Of a stretch of 64,000 bases of DNA, positions 19,259 through 28,133 are shown one piece after another; position 1 is the stretch's first letter; each line of letters begins with the position of its first letter. Both the position numbers and the translations under genes were made by a program. The stretch is from contig NZ_JARXYJ010000001.1 in assembly GCF_029894425.1 (NCBI RefSeq), positions 4,340,001 to 4,404,000 of the forward strand, given 5' to 3'. The notes under the pieces were generated by a model. It did no database searches. It was not told where the DNA came from and saw nothing but the letters and a program-made list of their open reading frames with translations. The stretch comes from Streptomyces sp. SAI-127 (GTDB taxonomy: Bacteria > Actinomycetota > Actinomycetes > Streptomycetales > Streptomycetaceae).

Positions 19259-20293
19259 TCAGCGCAGGGACTCCCACAGCTCACTCGCCGCCGGTTCCTT
19301 CGCCACCACCCGGTTGGGGTTCGAGGGCGCGGTCACGACCGGCATGGTCACCGTCTTCACCTCGTCGCTCGACAGGCCCTTCAGGCTTTCGCCGAGGCTC
19401 ATCAGCTCTGTCAGGGAGTCGAGGCCCGTGTCGGTGGTGAGACTGCCGGTGATCGCGTCGGCGACGGAGTACAGCTTGGTGGGGCTGGTCAGCAGGTTCG
19501 TCGAGGAGATCTGCTCCAGCAGCGCCCTCACCAGCTTCTGCTGGAGGCCTATGCGGCCCAGGTCGCTGCCGTCGCCGATGCCGTGCCGGGTGCGGGCGAA
19601 CGCGAGGGCCCGCTTGCCGTTCAGGTGGTGGGTGCCCGCCTTCAGGGTGAGGTGGCTGTCGTCGTCGTCGATGTCCTCGTCCGTGGTCACCGTGACCCCG
19701 CCGAGCGCGTCGACCAGCTTCGCGAAGCCCGAGAAGTCGATCTCGATGTAGTGGTCCATGCGGACGTCCGTGATCGACTCGACCGTCTTGACCGCGCACA
19801 CCGGACCGCCCACCGAGTAGGCGCTGTTGAACATCGCGCCGTACGCCATCGAGGTGGAGCCCCCGCTCTCCAGGGGGCACGACGGACGGGTGACGAGGGT
19901 GTCGCGCGGGATGCTGACGACCGTCGCCGCGGTGCGGCCCGCGTCGATGTGCACGACCATCGCGGTGTCGGACCGGGCGCCGGTGCTGCTGCCGCCCCCG
20001 AGTGCCTGGTTCTCCTTGCCGCTGCGCGAGTCGGAGCCCAGGACCAGGATGTTCACCGCCTCCGTGGGCAGCGGTGCCTCCTGCGAGGCCGACGGGGTCG
20101 GGGTCGGCTTCACGGGGCGGTCGTCGCCGAGCGCGCTGTTGATGTCGACGCTCTTGATGTTGCTGTTGAGGTGCCAGTACGCCCAGCCCGCCGCGGCGCA
20201 TCCCAGGACAAGCGTGCCCGCGAGCGTGAGGCCGACGGCCTTCAGTACCCTCGGCCGCCGACCCACTCGTCTGTCCTCGTCGTCTCCCGTCAC
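19259..20293 (-). CDS. LytR-CpsA-Psr (LCP) family glycopolymer transferase
   Basis: LCP proteins attach teichoic acid or other wall polymers to peptidoglycan by phosphotransfer from a polyprenyl carrier, on the outer membrane face. The 344-residue protein has one N-terminal TM helix (VLKAVGLTLAGTLVLGCAAAGWAYW), a Pro/Thr/Ser linker, then the LCP core: ILVLGSDSR, GARSDTAMVVHID, VVSIPRDT, HYIEIDFSGFAKLVDALGGV and LNGKRALAFARTRHG with the Arg residues that bind pyrophosphate. No C-terminal LytR_C domain is present. The acceptor polymer is unknown. Confidence 0.93.
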   Translation of the reverse strand: MTGDDEDRRVGRRPRVLKAVGLTLAGTLVLGCAAAGWAYWHLNSNIKSVDINSALGDDRPVKPTPTPSASQEAPLPTEAVNILVLGSDSRSGKENQALGGGSSTGARSDTAMVVHIDAGRTAATVVSIPRDTLVTRPSCPLESGGSTSMAYGAMFNSAYSVGGPVCAVKTVESITDVRMDHYIEIDFSGFAKLVDALGGVTVTTDEDIDDDDSHLTLKAGTHHLNGKRALAFARTRHGIGDGSDLGRIGLQQKLVRALLEQISSTNLLTSPTKLYSVADAITGSLTTDTGLDSLTELMSLGESLKGLSSDEVKTVTMPVVTAPSNPNRVVAKEPAASELWESLR

Positions 20294-20366
20294 AGGGAGG
20301 AACGTACGTCCGAATTATTACGAGGAAGGCCTCCTGGGCGGCTTTCTTCGGAAAATCTCAGACTTC

Positions 20367-21710
20367 TCATTCCAGCGTCACGGCCGGTACCGGATTGCCG
20401 CCGCTCCACGAGGCGTTGAATCCGAAGGTCACCGAACCGCCGTCCGGCACGGTCCCGTTGTAGGCGGCGTTCGCGCAACTGACCGCGGTCCCCGACTGGG
20501 TGCAGGCCGCGTTCCAGGCCTGGGTGATCCGCTGCCCGGCGCCGTAGGTCCAGCCGACCTTCCACGACGAGAGTGCGGCACCCGAGCAGGAGATCTTCAC
20601 CTGTCCCGTGAAGCCGGTGTTCCACTGACTGGTCACGCTGTAGGCCGCGGTGCACGCGCCGGTCGGCGGAGGCGTGGTCGTGCCGCCGAGCGCCTCCGCG
20701 ATCGCGTGGTACGCCGGTTTCGGCGCGTAGTTCTCGTCGTACGGCGTCGCCGCGCCCTCCCCCGGGAAGGTGCTCGGGATCCAGGAGTCGGAGTCGGTGA
20801 AGCCCCAGACGGTGACGCCGGCGCAGCGCGCGACCGCCACGCACGCGTTCATGACGGCCTTGTAGTCGGCGGCCTGCTGCGCGAGCTTCGTGCTGTCGGA
20901 GGGCAGCGCCATCCGGATGTCCAGCTCGGTGATCGCCACGTCGACTCCGAGGTCGGCGAAGCGCTGGATGTTCTGCTGGAGGGTGGAGGGGACCTGGCCG
21001 ACGATCAGATGGGCCTGGAGCCCGACCCCGTCGATCGGGACGCCCTGCTCCTTCAGCGACTTGACCAGGTTGTAGAGGGCCGTGGACTTCGCGTTGACGC
21101 CCTCGACGTTGTAGTCGTTGATGTACAGCTCGGCGGCCGGGTCGGCGGCGCGGGCGGCGGTGAGGGCCTGGGCGATGTAACCGGTGCCGAGGCCGTTGTA
21201 CCAGAGGGTCTGGCGGTAGGAGCCGTCCTCGTTGAAGGGCTCGTTGACGACGTCCCAGGCGGCAAGGCGGCCCTTGTAGCGGCCGACCTCCAGCGCGATG
21301 TGGTCGTTCATCAGCCGGCCCAGCTGGGCCGCGGTCCAGGTGCCGTTCGTCAGCCAGCCCGGGTTCTGGCTGTGCCAGACCAGGGTGTGGCCCCGCACCT
21401 GCTGACCGTGGGCCTCGGCGAAGTTCACGATCTGGTCGGCCTCGGCCCAGTCGTAGCTGCCCCGGGCCGGCTCGACCGAGCCCCATTTCATGGCGTTGCC
21501 GGGAGTCAGCGAGTTGAACTGCGCCCCGGCGAGGTCGCCGTAGGTGCCGGTGAGCTTGGAGCCGGTGACGGCCGTGCCCATGACCTTGCCCTTGGCGGCG
21601 GCGAGGTCGCGCAGGGGTACGTCGGCGGCGCTCGCCGTGGGGGCCGGGGCGAGCAGCACTAGGCCGCTCAAGAGGGACACAAGGGATAAGCCGGTTCTCA
21701 GAGATCTCAT
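20367..21710 (-). CDS. Secreted endo-1,4-beta-xylanase (GH10 + CBM2)
   Basis: This 447-residue protein has a signal peptide (RTGLSLVSLLSGLVLLAPAPTASA). The GH10 barrel carries the acid/base Glu157 in WDVVNEPF and nucleophile Glu262 in ITELDIR, with HTLVWHSQ and WGFTDSDSW also typical. A short TTTPPP linker near 345 leads to a C-terminal CBM2 (CTAAYSVTSQWNTGFTG...SSWKVGWTY...WNAAC) that should bind cellulose or xylan. It cleaves xylan chains outside the cell; the products would feed the intracellular GH3 enzyme nearby. The ATG at 21710 has GGAGG eight bases upstream, and a CGAAA-N-TTTCG operator abuts that site. Confidence 0.95.
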   Translation of the reverse strand: MRSLRTGLSLVSLLSGLVLLAPAPTASAADVPLRDLAAAKGKVMGTAVTGSKLTGTYGDLAGAQFNSLTPGNAMKWGSVEPARGSYDWAEADQIVNFAEAHGQQVRGHTLVWHSQNPGWLTNGTWTAAQLGRLMNDHIALEVGRYKGRLAAWDVVNEPFNEDGSYRQTLWYNGLGTGYIAQALTAARAADPAAELYINDYNVEGVNAKSTALYNLVKSLKEQGVPIDGVGLQAHLIVGQVPSTLQQNIQRFADLGVDVAITELDIRMALPSDSTKLAQQAADYKAVMNACVAVARCAGVTVWGFTDSDSWIPSTFPGEGAATPYDENYAPKPAYHAIAEALGGTTTPPPTGACTAAYSVTSQWNTGFTGQVKISCSGAALSSWKVGWTYGAGQRITQAWNAACTQSGTAVSCANAAYNGTVPDGGSVTFGFNASWSGGNPVPAVTLE

Positions 21711-21721
21711 TGCGGGTGCCT

Positions 21722-21734
21722 CCGAAAGTTTCGG
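21722..21734. promoter_or_regulatory. Operator at xylanase start (CCGAAAGTTTCGG)
   Basis: This perfect 13-bp palindrome carries the CGAAA-N-TTTCG core known upstream of Streptomyces xylanase genes. It touches the Shine-Dalgarno of the xylanase gene, so bound repressor would block transcription close to the start. The adjacent LacI protein is the obvious binder. Confidence 0.85.
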
Positions 21735-21792
21735 TCGTGCAACCGATTGGCTTCGGAGGAGTGTGGGTGCACGCACCCCACCCGTCAATGGC

Positions 21793-22863
21793 TCACCCCT
21801 CGGCCTCAGCCGTACTGCTGCGCACCACCAGGCTCGTCGCCAGCTCCACGCGGGTCGCCGCCGGGCTCCCGCCGTCCCGCCCCAGGTCCAGCACCAGCTT
21901 CGCCGCGGCCTCGGCCATCTCGGTCAGCGGCTGCCGTACGGTCGTGAGCGGCGGCCCCACCCAGGGCGCCACGGGAAGATCGTCGAACCCGACCACGCTC
22001 AGGTCCTCCGGGATGCGCAGCCCCAGCTCGCGGGCCGCCTCGTACAGACCGAGCGCCTGGAGGTCGTTTCCGGCGAAGACCGCGGTGGGCCGGTCGGGGC
22101 GGCGCAGGAGGTCCAGGCCCTGGCGGTAGCCGGTCTCGTGGTGGAAGTCGCCGGCCATGATCAGCCCGGGGTCGACGGGCAGCCCAGCTGTCTCCAGGGC
22201 GGCCCGGTAGCCGTCGATGCGGGCACGGCTGCACATCATGCGGGAGGGGCCGGTGATCGCCCCGATCCTGCGGTGCCCGAGCTCGACGAGGTGCCGGGTC
22301 GCGGCGAGCCCGCCCTGCCAGTTGGTCGCGCCGATGGAGGGCACGTCGGCGCCCGGATCGCCGGCCGGGTCCATCACCACGAACGGGATCGACCTGCTGC
22401 TCAGCAGCGCGCGCTGGGACTCGTCGAGCCCGGACAGCACGAGGATCACGCCGTAGGGGCGGCGGGCGGCGACCTGGTCGGCCCAGGTGCGCCCGGGGGT
22501 GAGCCGTCCCGCGCTCTCGCTCAGCACGACGCTGAGCCCGGCGTCACGGGCCACGTTCTCCACGCCCCGGATGACCTCCATCGCCCACGCGCTCTCCAGC
22601 TCGTGGAAGACCAGGTCGATCAGGGGCGAACGGCTCGCCTCGGCGCGCCGGCGCCGGTAGCCGTGCGCGCGCAGCAGGCCTTCGACGCGGGCGCGGGTCG
22701 CGGGCGCGACGTCGGCCCGGCCATTGAGGACCTTCGAAACTGTCGGCGCCGAAACGCCGGCCTCCCGGGCGATCTCGGCGAGCGTGGCGGTCTGCGGCGA
22801 CCGGCCGGCCGTCGAGGATGTCGGGGAAGTCGTCCGGGTTTCTGCGGGCTCCGGGGGTGTCAT
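21793..22863 (-). CDS. LacI-family repressor of xylan utilisation
   Basis: This 356-residue protein has an N-terminal LacI HTH (ATLAEIAREAGVSAPTVSKVLNGRADVAPATRARVEGLLRAHGY, residues 26-69). A periplasmic-binding-protein-like sensor follows (IDLVFHELESAWAMEVIRGVENVARDAG...GVILVLSGL...ITGPSRMMCSRARIDGYRAAL...VFAGNDLQALGLYEAARELGLRIPEDLSVVGFDDLP). It sits between the xylanase and the divergent beta-xylosidase genes, both with CGAAA-N-TTTCG-type boxes. It is inferred to release them on xylo-oligosaccharide binding. The sugar is inferred from context only. Confidence 0.93.
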   Translation of the reverse strand: MTPPEPAETRTTSPTSSTAGRSPQTATLAEIAREAGVSAPTVSKVLNGRADVAPATRARVEGLLRAHGYRRRRAEASRSPLIDLVFHELESAWAMEVIRGVENVARDAGLSVVLSESAGRLTPGRTWADQVAARRPYGVILVLSGLDESQRALLSSRSIPFVVMDPAGDPGADVPSIGATNWQGGLAATRHLVELGHRRIGAITGPSRMMCSRARIDGYRAALETAGLPVDPGLIMAGDFHHETGYRQGLDLLRRPDRPTAVFAGNDLQALGLYEAARELGLRIPEDLSVVGFDDLPVAPWVGPPLTTVRQPLTEMAEAAAKLVLDLGRDGGSPAATRVELATSLVVRSSTAEAEG

Positions 22864-22891
22864 GGCGGCGATCGTATCCCTGCGCGACCTC

Positions 22892-22920
22892 TTGACGAAC
22901 CCTCCTGGCGGCCCTAGGTT
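22892..22920 (+). promoter_or_regulatory. Promoter of the GH3 gene
   Basis: TTGACG (22892-22897), a 17-base spacer and TAGGTT (22915-22920) form a consensus housekeeping promoter. Two LacI-type boxes lie immediately downstream. Confidence 0.75.
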
Positions 22921-22922
22921 CC

Positions 22923-22954
22923 CAAAACATTCGGATTACATATCGAAACATTCG
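22923..22954. promoter_or_regulatory. Two tandem LacI-type boxes upstream of GH3 gene
   Basis: CAAAACATTCG (22923-22933) and CGAAACATTCG (22944-22954) are imperfect copies of CGAAA-N-TTTCG. Their 21-bp spacing is two helical turns. Placed just after the -10, they would block initiation when the repressor is bound. Confidence 0.7.
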
Positions 22955-22991
22955 TGAAGTCGGCCCGACAGTCGAGCCCGACAGGAGTTAC

Positions 22992-25304
22992 ATGACCACC
23001 GCGCCCTGGCGTGACCCCGCCCTGACCGCCTCCGCCCGCGTCGACGACCTCCTCTCCCGGATGACCCTTCAGGAGAAGACCGCCCAGCTCTACGGCGTGT
23101 GGGTGGGCGCCAGCACGGACGGGGACGGAGTCGCCCCCCTCCAGCGCGAGATGACCGCCGACTACGACTGGGACGAGCTGATCACCCGGGGCCTGGGCCA
23201 GCTCACCCGCCCCTTCGGCACCGCCCCCGTGGACCCGGCGCTGGGCGCGCAGGCACTGGCCCGCGCCCAGCGCCGTATCACCGAAGCGGGCCGTTTCGGC
23301 ATCCCGGCACTGGCCCACGAGGAGTGCCTGGCCGGCTTCACCACCTGGCGGGCCACCGCCTATCCGGTCCCGCTCGCCTGGGGCGCGAGCTGGGACGCCG
23401 GCCTGGTCGAGGAGATGGCCGGTGCCATCGGCCGCGACCTGCGCGCGGTCGGTGTCCACCAGGGTCTGGCCCCCGTTCTGGACGTCGTCCGCGACCCGCG
23501 CTGGGGACGGGTCGAGGAGACGATCGGCGAGGACCCGTATCTCGTGGGCACGATCGGCGCCGCGTACGTGCGGGGTCTGGAGTCGGCGGGCATCGTCGCC
23601 ACACTCAAGCACTTCGCCGGGTACGCCTCCTCGGCCGGCGCCCGCAACCTCGCGCCCGTGCGCGCGGGCGTACGGGAGTTCGCCGACATCACCCTGCCGC
23701 CCTTCGAGTTCGCCCTGCGCGAGGGCGGGGCCCGTTCGGTGATGGCCGCGTACACCGACACGGACGGCGTCCCGGCCTCCGCCGACCCCGGCCTGCTGAC
23801 CGAACTCCTGCGCGAGGAATGGGGGTTCACCGGCACGGTGGTCGCCGACTACTTCGGCGTCGGCTTCCTCCAGAGCCAGCACCGGATCGCCGGCACCGAG
23901 GCGGGCGCGGCCCACGCGGCCCTCGCGGCGGGCCTCGACGTCGAACTGCCCACCCTCAAGTGCTACGGCACCCCCCTGATCGATGCCGTCCGCGCGGGCG
24001 AGATCCCCGAGTCCCTGATCGACCGGGCGGCCCGCCGGGTCCTGCTGCAGAAGTGCGAGCTGGGCCTCCTGGACGAGGACTGGAACCCGGAACCCACCGA
24101 GCGGATCGACCTGGACTCGACGGCGAACCGCGCCCTGGCCCGCCGCCTCGCCGAGGAGTCGGTGGTGCTGCTGGACAACCCGGACGGCCTGCTCCCGCTG
24201 GCCCCCGACACCCGGATCGCGGTCGTCGGCCCCCGCGCCGCCGACGCCCTCGCCATGCTGGGCTGCTACTCCTTTCCCTCCCACGTCCTCACCCACCACA
24301 CCGACGTCCCGATGGGCATCGAGATCCCCACGGTCCTGGAGGCCCTGCGCACCGAACTCCCCGACGCCAAGGTGACGTTCACCGAGGGCTGCGGGGTCGA
24401 CGAGCCGGACACCGGGGGCTTCGAGGAGGCGGTGGCCCGGACCGCGGAGGCGGACGTCTGCGTGGCGGTGCTCGGCGACCGGGCGGGCCTCTTCGGCCGG
24501 GGCACGTCGGGCGAGGGCTGCGATGTGACGGACCTGAGCCTGCCGGGCGTCCAGGGGGAGTTGCTGGACTCACTGGTCGCGACCGGTGTCCCGGTCGTGC
24601 TGGTCCTGCTGACCGGCCGTCCCTACGCGCTCGGCCGCTGGCAGGGCCGGCTCGGCGCGGTCGTCCAGGCGTTCTTCCCCGGCGAGGAGGGCGGCCCGGC
24701 CGTCGCCGGAGTGCTGTCGGGCCGGGTCAACCCTTCGGGCCGCCTCCCGGTGAGCGTCCCGCAGGTGCCCGGCGGCCAGCCGTGGACCTACCTGCAGCCG
24801 CCGCTCGGCCTCGCGGGCGAGGTCAGCAACCTGGACCCGACCCCGCTGTACGCGTTCGGACACGGGCGCTCCTACACGGAGTTCGTGTGGGAGGACTTCA
24901 CGGGCGGCGGGGCACGGGAGGAGATCGGCACGGACGGCACCCACGAGGTGTCGCTGACCGTGCGCAACGCGGGGGAACGGGCGGGCGCCGAGGTCGTCCA
25001 GCTGTATCTGCACGACCCGGTCGCCTCGGTGACCCGCCCGGACGTCCGTCTGATCGGCTATCAGCGGCTGGAGCTGGAGCCGGGCGAGTCCCGTCGTGTG
25101 ACCTTCCGCTTCCACGCCGAACTGTCGGCGTTCACCGACCGCAAGGGCCGCCGCGTCGTCGAACCGGGCGACCTGGAACTGCGGCTGGCGGCGTCGAGCG
25201 CGGAGGTCCGGCACACGGCACTGCTGCATCTGACGGGCCCGGTACGGGAGTTGGGCCCGGACCGCCGGCTGCGCTGCGAGACGGAGGTGTCGCCGACGGA
25301 GTGA
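22992..25304 (+). CDS. Intracellular GH3 beta-xylosidase/beta-glucosidase
   Basis: This 770-residue family-3 glycoside hydrolase has no signal peptide. The N-terminal barrel carries the nucleophile Asp286 in TVVADYFGV, the KHF motif in TLKHFAGY and DPRWGRVEETIGEDPYL. The second alpha/beta sandwich domain runs from about residue 380 (LAEESVVLLDN). A C-terminal fibronectin-III-like domain (VRNAGERAGAEVVQLYL) completes it. It would release xylose or glucose from imported oligosaccharides; xylo-oligosaccharides fit best given the adjoining xylanase and shared operators. Its own promoter and LacI boxes lie in the divergent spacer. Confidence 0.93.
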   Translation: MTTAPWRDPALTASARVDDLLSRMTLQEKTAQLYGVWVGASTDGDGVAPLQREMTADYDWDELITRGLGQLTRPFGTAPVDPALGAQALARAQRRITEAGRFGIPALAHEECLAGFTTWRATAYPVPLAWGASWDAGLVEEMAGAIGRDLRAVGVHQGLAPVLDVVRDPRWGRVEETIGEDPYLVGTIGAAYVRGLESAGIVATLKHFAGYASSAGARNLAPVRAGVREFADITLPPFEFALREGGARSVMAAYTDTDGVPASADPGLLTELLREEWGFTGTVVADYFGVGFLQSQHRIAGTEAGAAHAALAAGLDVELPTLKCYGTPLIDAVRAGEIPESLIDRAARRVLLQKCELGLLDEDWNPEPTERIDLDSTANRALARRLAEESVVLLDNPDGLLPLAPDTRIAVVGPRAADALAMLGCYSFPSHVLTHHTDVPMGIEIPTVLEALRTELPDAKVTFTEGCGVDEPDTGGFEEAVARTAEADVCVAVLGDRAGLFGRGTSGEGCDVTDLSLPGVQGELLDSLVATGVPVVLVLLTGRPYALGRWQGRLGAVVQAFFPGEEGGPAVAGVLSGRVNPSGRLPVSVPQVPGGQPWTYLQPPLGLAGEVSNLDPTPLYAFGHGRSYTEFVWEDFTGGGAREEIGTDGTHEVSLTVRNAGERAGAEVVQLYLHDPVASVTRPDVRLIGYQRLELEPGESRRVTFRFHAELSAFTDRKGRRVVEPGDLELRLAASSAEVRHTALLHLTGPVRELGPDRRLRCETEVSPTE

Positions 25305-25329
25305 GCTCCGACCAACTCGTCGCCGGGCA

Positions 25330-25507
25330 CGGGCAGTTCGGGGAGCTGGGCGTCATGGACCGCGTCACCGCAGTGGGGACCGGACCGTCGGCTGCGTTGC
25401 CTGACGGACTGAGCTCAGTCCGTGCCCAGCGACTCGAACCGCCACCGGTGCACCGGCCGGGCGGCCAACCCGCCATCGGGCTCGGGCAGTTCGGGGAGCT
25501 GGGCGTC
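25330..25507. repeat. Duplicated fragment of the small gene downstream of tsaD
   Basis: A 25-bp exact match at 25330-25354 and 25483-25507 extends to about 45 bp with few mismatches. The second copy lies inside the small gene and encodes [14 protein letters not shown]. The first lies beyond its stop codon and would encode [14 protein letters not shown]. This looks like a local duplication or the remnant of a former C-terminus. Confidence 0.8.
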
Positions 25508-25672
25508 GTGGGCCGCGTCCCACCACGTGACGACCAGGACGCGGTCCTGCGGCGCCCGGAAGGTCTCGCGCCGCAACGGCCGTAGGGGAAGCTCCTGTCG
25601 GCGGGCCCAGGCGAGCAGTTCCTCGCCCCGCCCCTCGGCAGCCCGGGCCTCCCACATCAGCGCGACCGTCAC
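25415..25672 (-). CDS. Small conserved protein coupled to tsaD, ABM-like
   Basis: This 85-residue protein starts [23 protein letters not shown] and contains [10 protein letters not shown]. The beta-alpha-beta-beta pattern resembles a dimeric alpha/beta-barrel monooxygenase-like fold, but no function can be assigned. The GTG start overlaps the tsaD stop by four bases (GTGA), so it is translationally coupled and is the last gene of the tsaB-rimI-tsaD run. Part of its DNA is duplicated beyond its stop codon. Confidence 0.72.
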   Translation of the reverse strand: MTVALMWEARAAEGRGEELLAWARRQELPLRPLRRETFRAPQDRVLVVTWWDAAHDAQLPELPEPDGGLAARPVHRWRFESLGTD

Positions 25673-26754
25673 GAGTAGAGGTTCTCCTTGCTGACCTCGT
25701 GCACATGGTCGTGGCCCGGCACGTGCGGGTCGGTCACCGGGAGGGAGGAGTCGGCGGAGAGGTCCCAGCTGGACGCGGACCGCCCCCGGGCGACCATCTC
25801 CGCACCCAGCGCCGCCACCATCGCGCCGTTGTCCGTGCACAGCTTGGGCCGCGGTACCCGCAGCCGGATCCCGGCGGCCTCGCAGCGCTCCAGGGCCAGG
25901 GCCCGCAGCCGCGAGTTGGCGGCCACACCGCCGCCGATCATCAGGTGGTCGACGCCCTCGTCCTTGCAGGCCCGCACGGCCTTGCGGGTCAGCACGTCCA
26001 CGACCGCCTCCTGGAAGGAGGCCGCCACGTCACGCACCGGCACCTCCTCGCCCGCGGCCCGCTTCGCCTCGATCCAGCGGGCGACCGCCGTCTTGAGGCC
26101 GGAGAAGGAGAAGTCGTACGCCGGGTCGCGCGGCCCGGTCAGACCGCGCGGGAACGCGATCGCCGACGGGTCGCCCTCGCGCGCGTACCGGTCGATGACC
26201 GGACCGCCGGGAAAGCCGAGGTTCAGCACCCGGGCGATCTTGTCGAAGGCCTCGCCGGCCGCGTCGTCGATGGTCGCGCCCATCGGCCGTACGTCGGAGG
26301 TGATGTCGCTCGACAGCAGCAGCGAGGAGTGCCCGCCGGAGACGAGCAGCGCCATCGTCGGCTCGGGCAGCGCGCCGTGCTCCAGCTGGTCCACGCAGAT
26401 GTGGGAGGCGAGGTGGTTGACGCCGTAGAGGGGCTTGCCGAGAGCGTAGGCGTACGCCTTCGCCGCGGAGACCCCGACGAGCAGCGCGCCGGCGAGTCCG
26501 GGACCCGCGGTGACGGCGATCCCGTCGAGGTCACGCGCGCTCACCCCGGCCTCCTTCAGGGCGCGCTCGATGGTCGGCACCATCGCCTCGAGGTGCGCCC
26601 TGCTGGCCACCTCCGGCACCACGCCGCCGAACCGGGCGTGCTCGTCGACGCTGGACGCGATGGCGTCGGCCAGCAGGGTGGTCCCCCGGACGATGCCGAC
26701 GCCGGTCTCGTCACAGGAGGTCTCGATGCCCAGGACAAGCGGTTCGTCAGCCAT
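25669..26754 (-). CDS. tsaD: tRNA threonylcarbamoyladenosine transferase TsaD
   Basis: TsaD transfers threonylcarbamoyl to A37 of ANN-reading tRNAs, working with TsaB and TsaE, both encoded in this window. The 361-residue ASKHA-fold protein has the iron-binding HLASH motif, the starting [36 protein letters not shown], the [10 protein letters not shown] signature and [11 protein letters not shown]. It overlaps rimI by eight bases upstream and the small gene by four bases downstream, so the group is one operon. Confidence 0.97.
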   Translation of the reverse strand: MADEPLVLGIETSCDETGVGIVRGTTLLADAIASSVDEHARFGGVVPEVASRAHLEAMVPTIERALKEAGVSARDLDGIAVTAGPGLAGALLVGVSAAKAYAYALGKPLYGVNHLASHICVDQLEHGALPEPTMALLVSGGHSSLLLSSDITSDVRPMGATIDDAAGEAFDKIARVLNLGFPGGPVIDRYAREGDPSAIAFPRGLTGPRDPAYDFSFSGLKTAVARWIEAKRAAGEEVPVRDVAASFQEAVVDVLTRKAVRACKDEGVDHLMIGGGVAANSRLRALALERCEAAGIRLRVPRPKLCTDNGAMVAALGAEMVARGRSASSWDLSADSSLPVTDPHVPGHDHVHEVSKENLYS

Positions 26755-27301
26755 TGATCTCGGTTCCTCGTTCGGATGTCGACACCGCGGCGGAGCCGCT
26801 GTCGGATGCTGTGGTCAGTCGCATGACCAGGGCGTCCACGTTGCCCGGCTGGTAGTAGCCGCGGCGGAACCCGATGGCCTCGAAGCCGAAGCGCTCGTAG
26901 AGCTTCTGGGCGCGGATGTTGTCGATCCGGCACTCCAGCATCACTTCGGCGCACTCGAAGGCGGTCGCGGCCCGCAGCAGCTCGGTCAGCAGCACCGAGC
27001 CGAGTCCGGTGCCCCAGTGGTCGCGGGCGACGGCGATCGTCTGGACGTCGGCCCCCGCGGCGGAGCCGCTATCGGATGCAGTGCCGGCGGAGGCGAGTCC
27101 GGCGTATCCGACGAGCCGTTCCCCCTCCTCGGCCACCACGTACCGCCGGGTGGCCTCGGGGCCCCGGGAGTGCGCGAGTTCGGACCAGAACATGCCCCGG
27201 GACCAGGCGTCCTCCGGGAAGAGGTCCTTCTCCAGCTCCAGGACGGAATCGATGTCCCACCACCGCATCTCGCGCAGCACGGGAGTCACAGGTGTGGTCA
27301 C
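26747..27301 (-). CDS. rimI: Ribosomal protein S18 N-acetyltransferase RimI, with repeat-coded inserts
   Basis: This 184-residue GNAT acetyltransferase should acetylate the N-terminus of ribosomal protein S18. The GNAT core is clear: [45 protein letters not shown] (acetyl-CoA loop), [27 protein letters not shown]. Two copies of TASDSGSAA are present, one between strands in [24 protein letters not shown] and one near the C-terminus. They are coded by a 25-bp repeat also seen in DNA. Compared with other RimI proteins these are insertions of low-complexity sequence. It overlaps tsaB (ATGA) and tsaD. Confidence 0.93.
   Translation of the reverse strand: MTTPVTPVLREMRWWDIDSVLELEKDLFPEDAWSRGMFWSELAHSRGPEATRRYVVAEEGERLVGYAGLASAGTASDSGSAAGADVQTIAVARDHWGTGLGSVLLTELLRAATAFECAEVMLECRIDNIRAQKLYERFGFEAIGFRRGYYQPGNVDALVMRLTTASDSGSAAVSTSERGTEING
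26785..27079. repeat. 25-bp repeat in rimI coding two TASDSGSAA inserts
   Basis: Positions 26785-26809 and 27055-27079 match at 24 of 25 bases (CCGCGGCGGAGCCGCT, one variable base, then TCGGATGC). The core resembles the GCGGCTCCGCCGC arms of the dispersed intergenic repeat, which suggests the same element entered the gene in frame. Confidence 0.75.
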
Positions 27302-27954
27302 TTGGGGGTGACCACCTTGTAGTTCTTGGGAACCTGGGCGTCGGGCCGCCGCAGATACAGCGGCCGCGGCGCGGGCAGTTCCTCCCCGGCCTCGATCCGC
27401 TCGGCGGCGAGGGAGGCGAGGGCGGCCGCGGAGACGTGCTCGGGCTCGCGGGCGTCGGGGAAGGTGTCGGGGTAGAGCAGCGCCCCGGCGCCGACGGCGG
27501 GCAGCCCCTTGACCTGCTCGGCGATGTCGGCGGGCCGGTCGACGGAGGGTTCACCGGTCCGGGTACGGGAGTTCTCGTACCGCGCCCAGTAGACCTCCTT
27601 GCGCCGCGCGTCGGTCGCCACGACGAAGGGGCCCTCGCCGGGGTCGGCCGCATAAGCGAGTCCGTCCAGGGTGCACATCCCGTGCACGGGGATCCCGAGG
27701 GCGAGCCCGAAGGTGTCGGCGGTCATGAGCCCGACGCGCAGCCCGGTGTAGGGCCCGGGCCCGGTCCCCACGACGATCGCGGTGACCGCGTCCAGCTTCA
27801 CCCCCGCGTCCGCGAGCACCCGGTCTACGGCCGGCAACAACAGCTCCCCGTGCCGACGCGCGTCCACCTGGCGGAACGAGGCGACGACATCACGCCCGTC
27901 GTGCAGGGCGACGGTCACGGCGGGGGTGGCGGTATCCAGAGCGAGCAAGAGCAC
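27298..27954 (-). CDS. tsaB: tRNA threonylcarbamoylation scaffold protein TsaB
   Basis: TsaB is the inactive ASKHA partner that activates TsaD. The 218-residue protein begins LLLALDTATPAVTVALHDG, has HGELLLPAVDRVL, and the family motif GTGPGPYTGLRVGLMTADTFGLALGIPVHG. It lacks the TsaD metal histidines, as expected. It overlaps the rimI start by four bases (ATGA) and is the first gene of the tsaB-rimI-tsaD operon. Confidence 0.95.
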   Translation of the reverse strand: MLLLALDTATPAVTVALHDGRDVVASFRQVDARRHGELLLPAVDRVLADAGVKLDAVTAIVVGTGPGPYTGLRVGLMTADTFGLALGIPVHGMCTLDGLAYAADPGEGPFVVATDARRKEVYWARYENSRTRTGEPSVDRPADIAEQVKGLPAVGAGALLYPDTFPDAREPEHVSAAALASLAAERIEAGEELPAPRPLYLRRPDAQVPKNYKVVTPK

Positions 27955-28009
27955 GCAAACAGCCTACGGCTCCGGGGAGCCCGAGGCGGCCGCAGGCCGC
28001 ACAGGGACG

Positions 28010-28074
28010 GGCGCGGGGCGGTATCGACATGCGGCTCTGCCGCGCGGGCGCGACCGGCCGCAGCGGCGGTGCAC
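28010..28074. repeat. Dispersed intergenic repeat, copy B
   Basis: This copy reads GGGCGCGGGGCGGTATCGAC, then ATGCGGCTCTGCCGCGCGGG, CGCGACCGGCC and a degenerate end. It is related to copies A (5557-5624) and C (55178-55243) and lies in the divergent spacer between tsaB and the L,D-transpeptidase-like gene. Confidence 0.65.
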
Positions 28075-28133
28075 CCGGCCCACAACCTGCTACCGTCACC
28101 ACAAATTAGGACTAAATACTCAAGAGGTAACCG

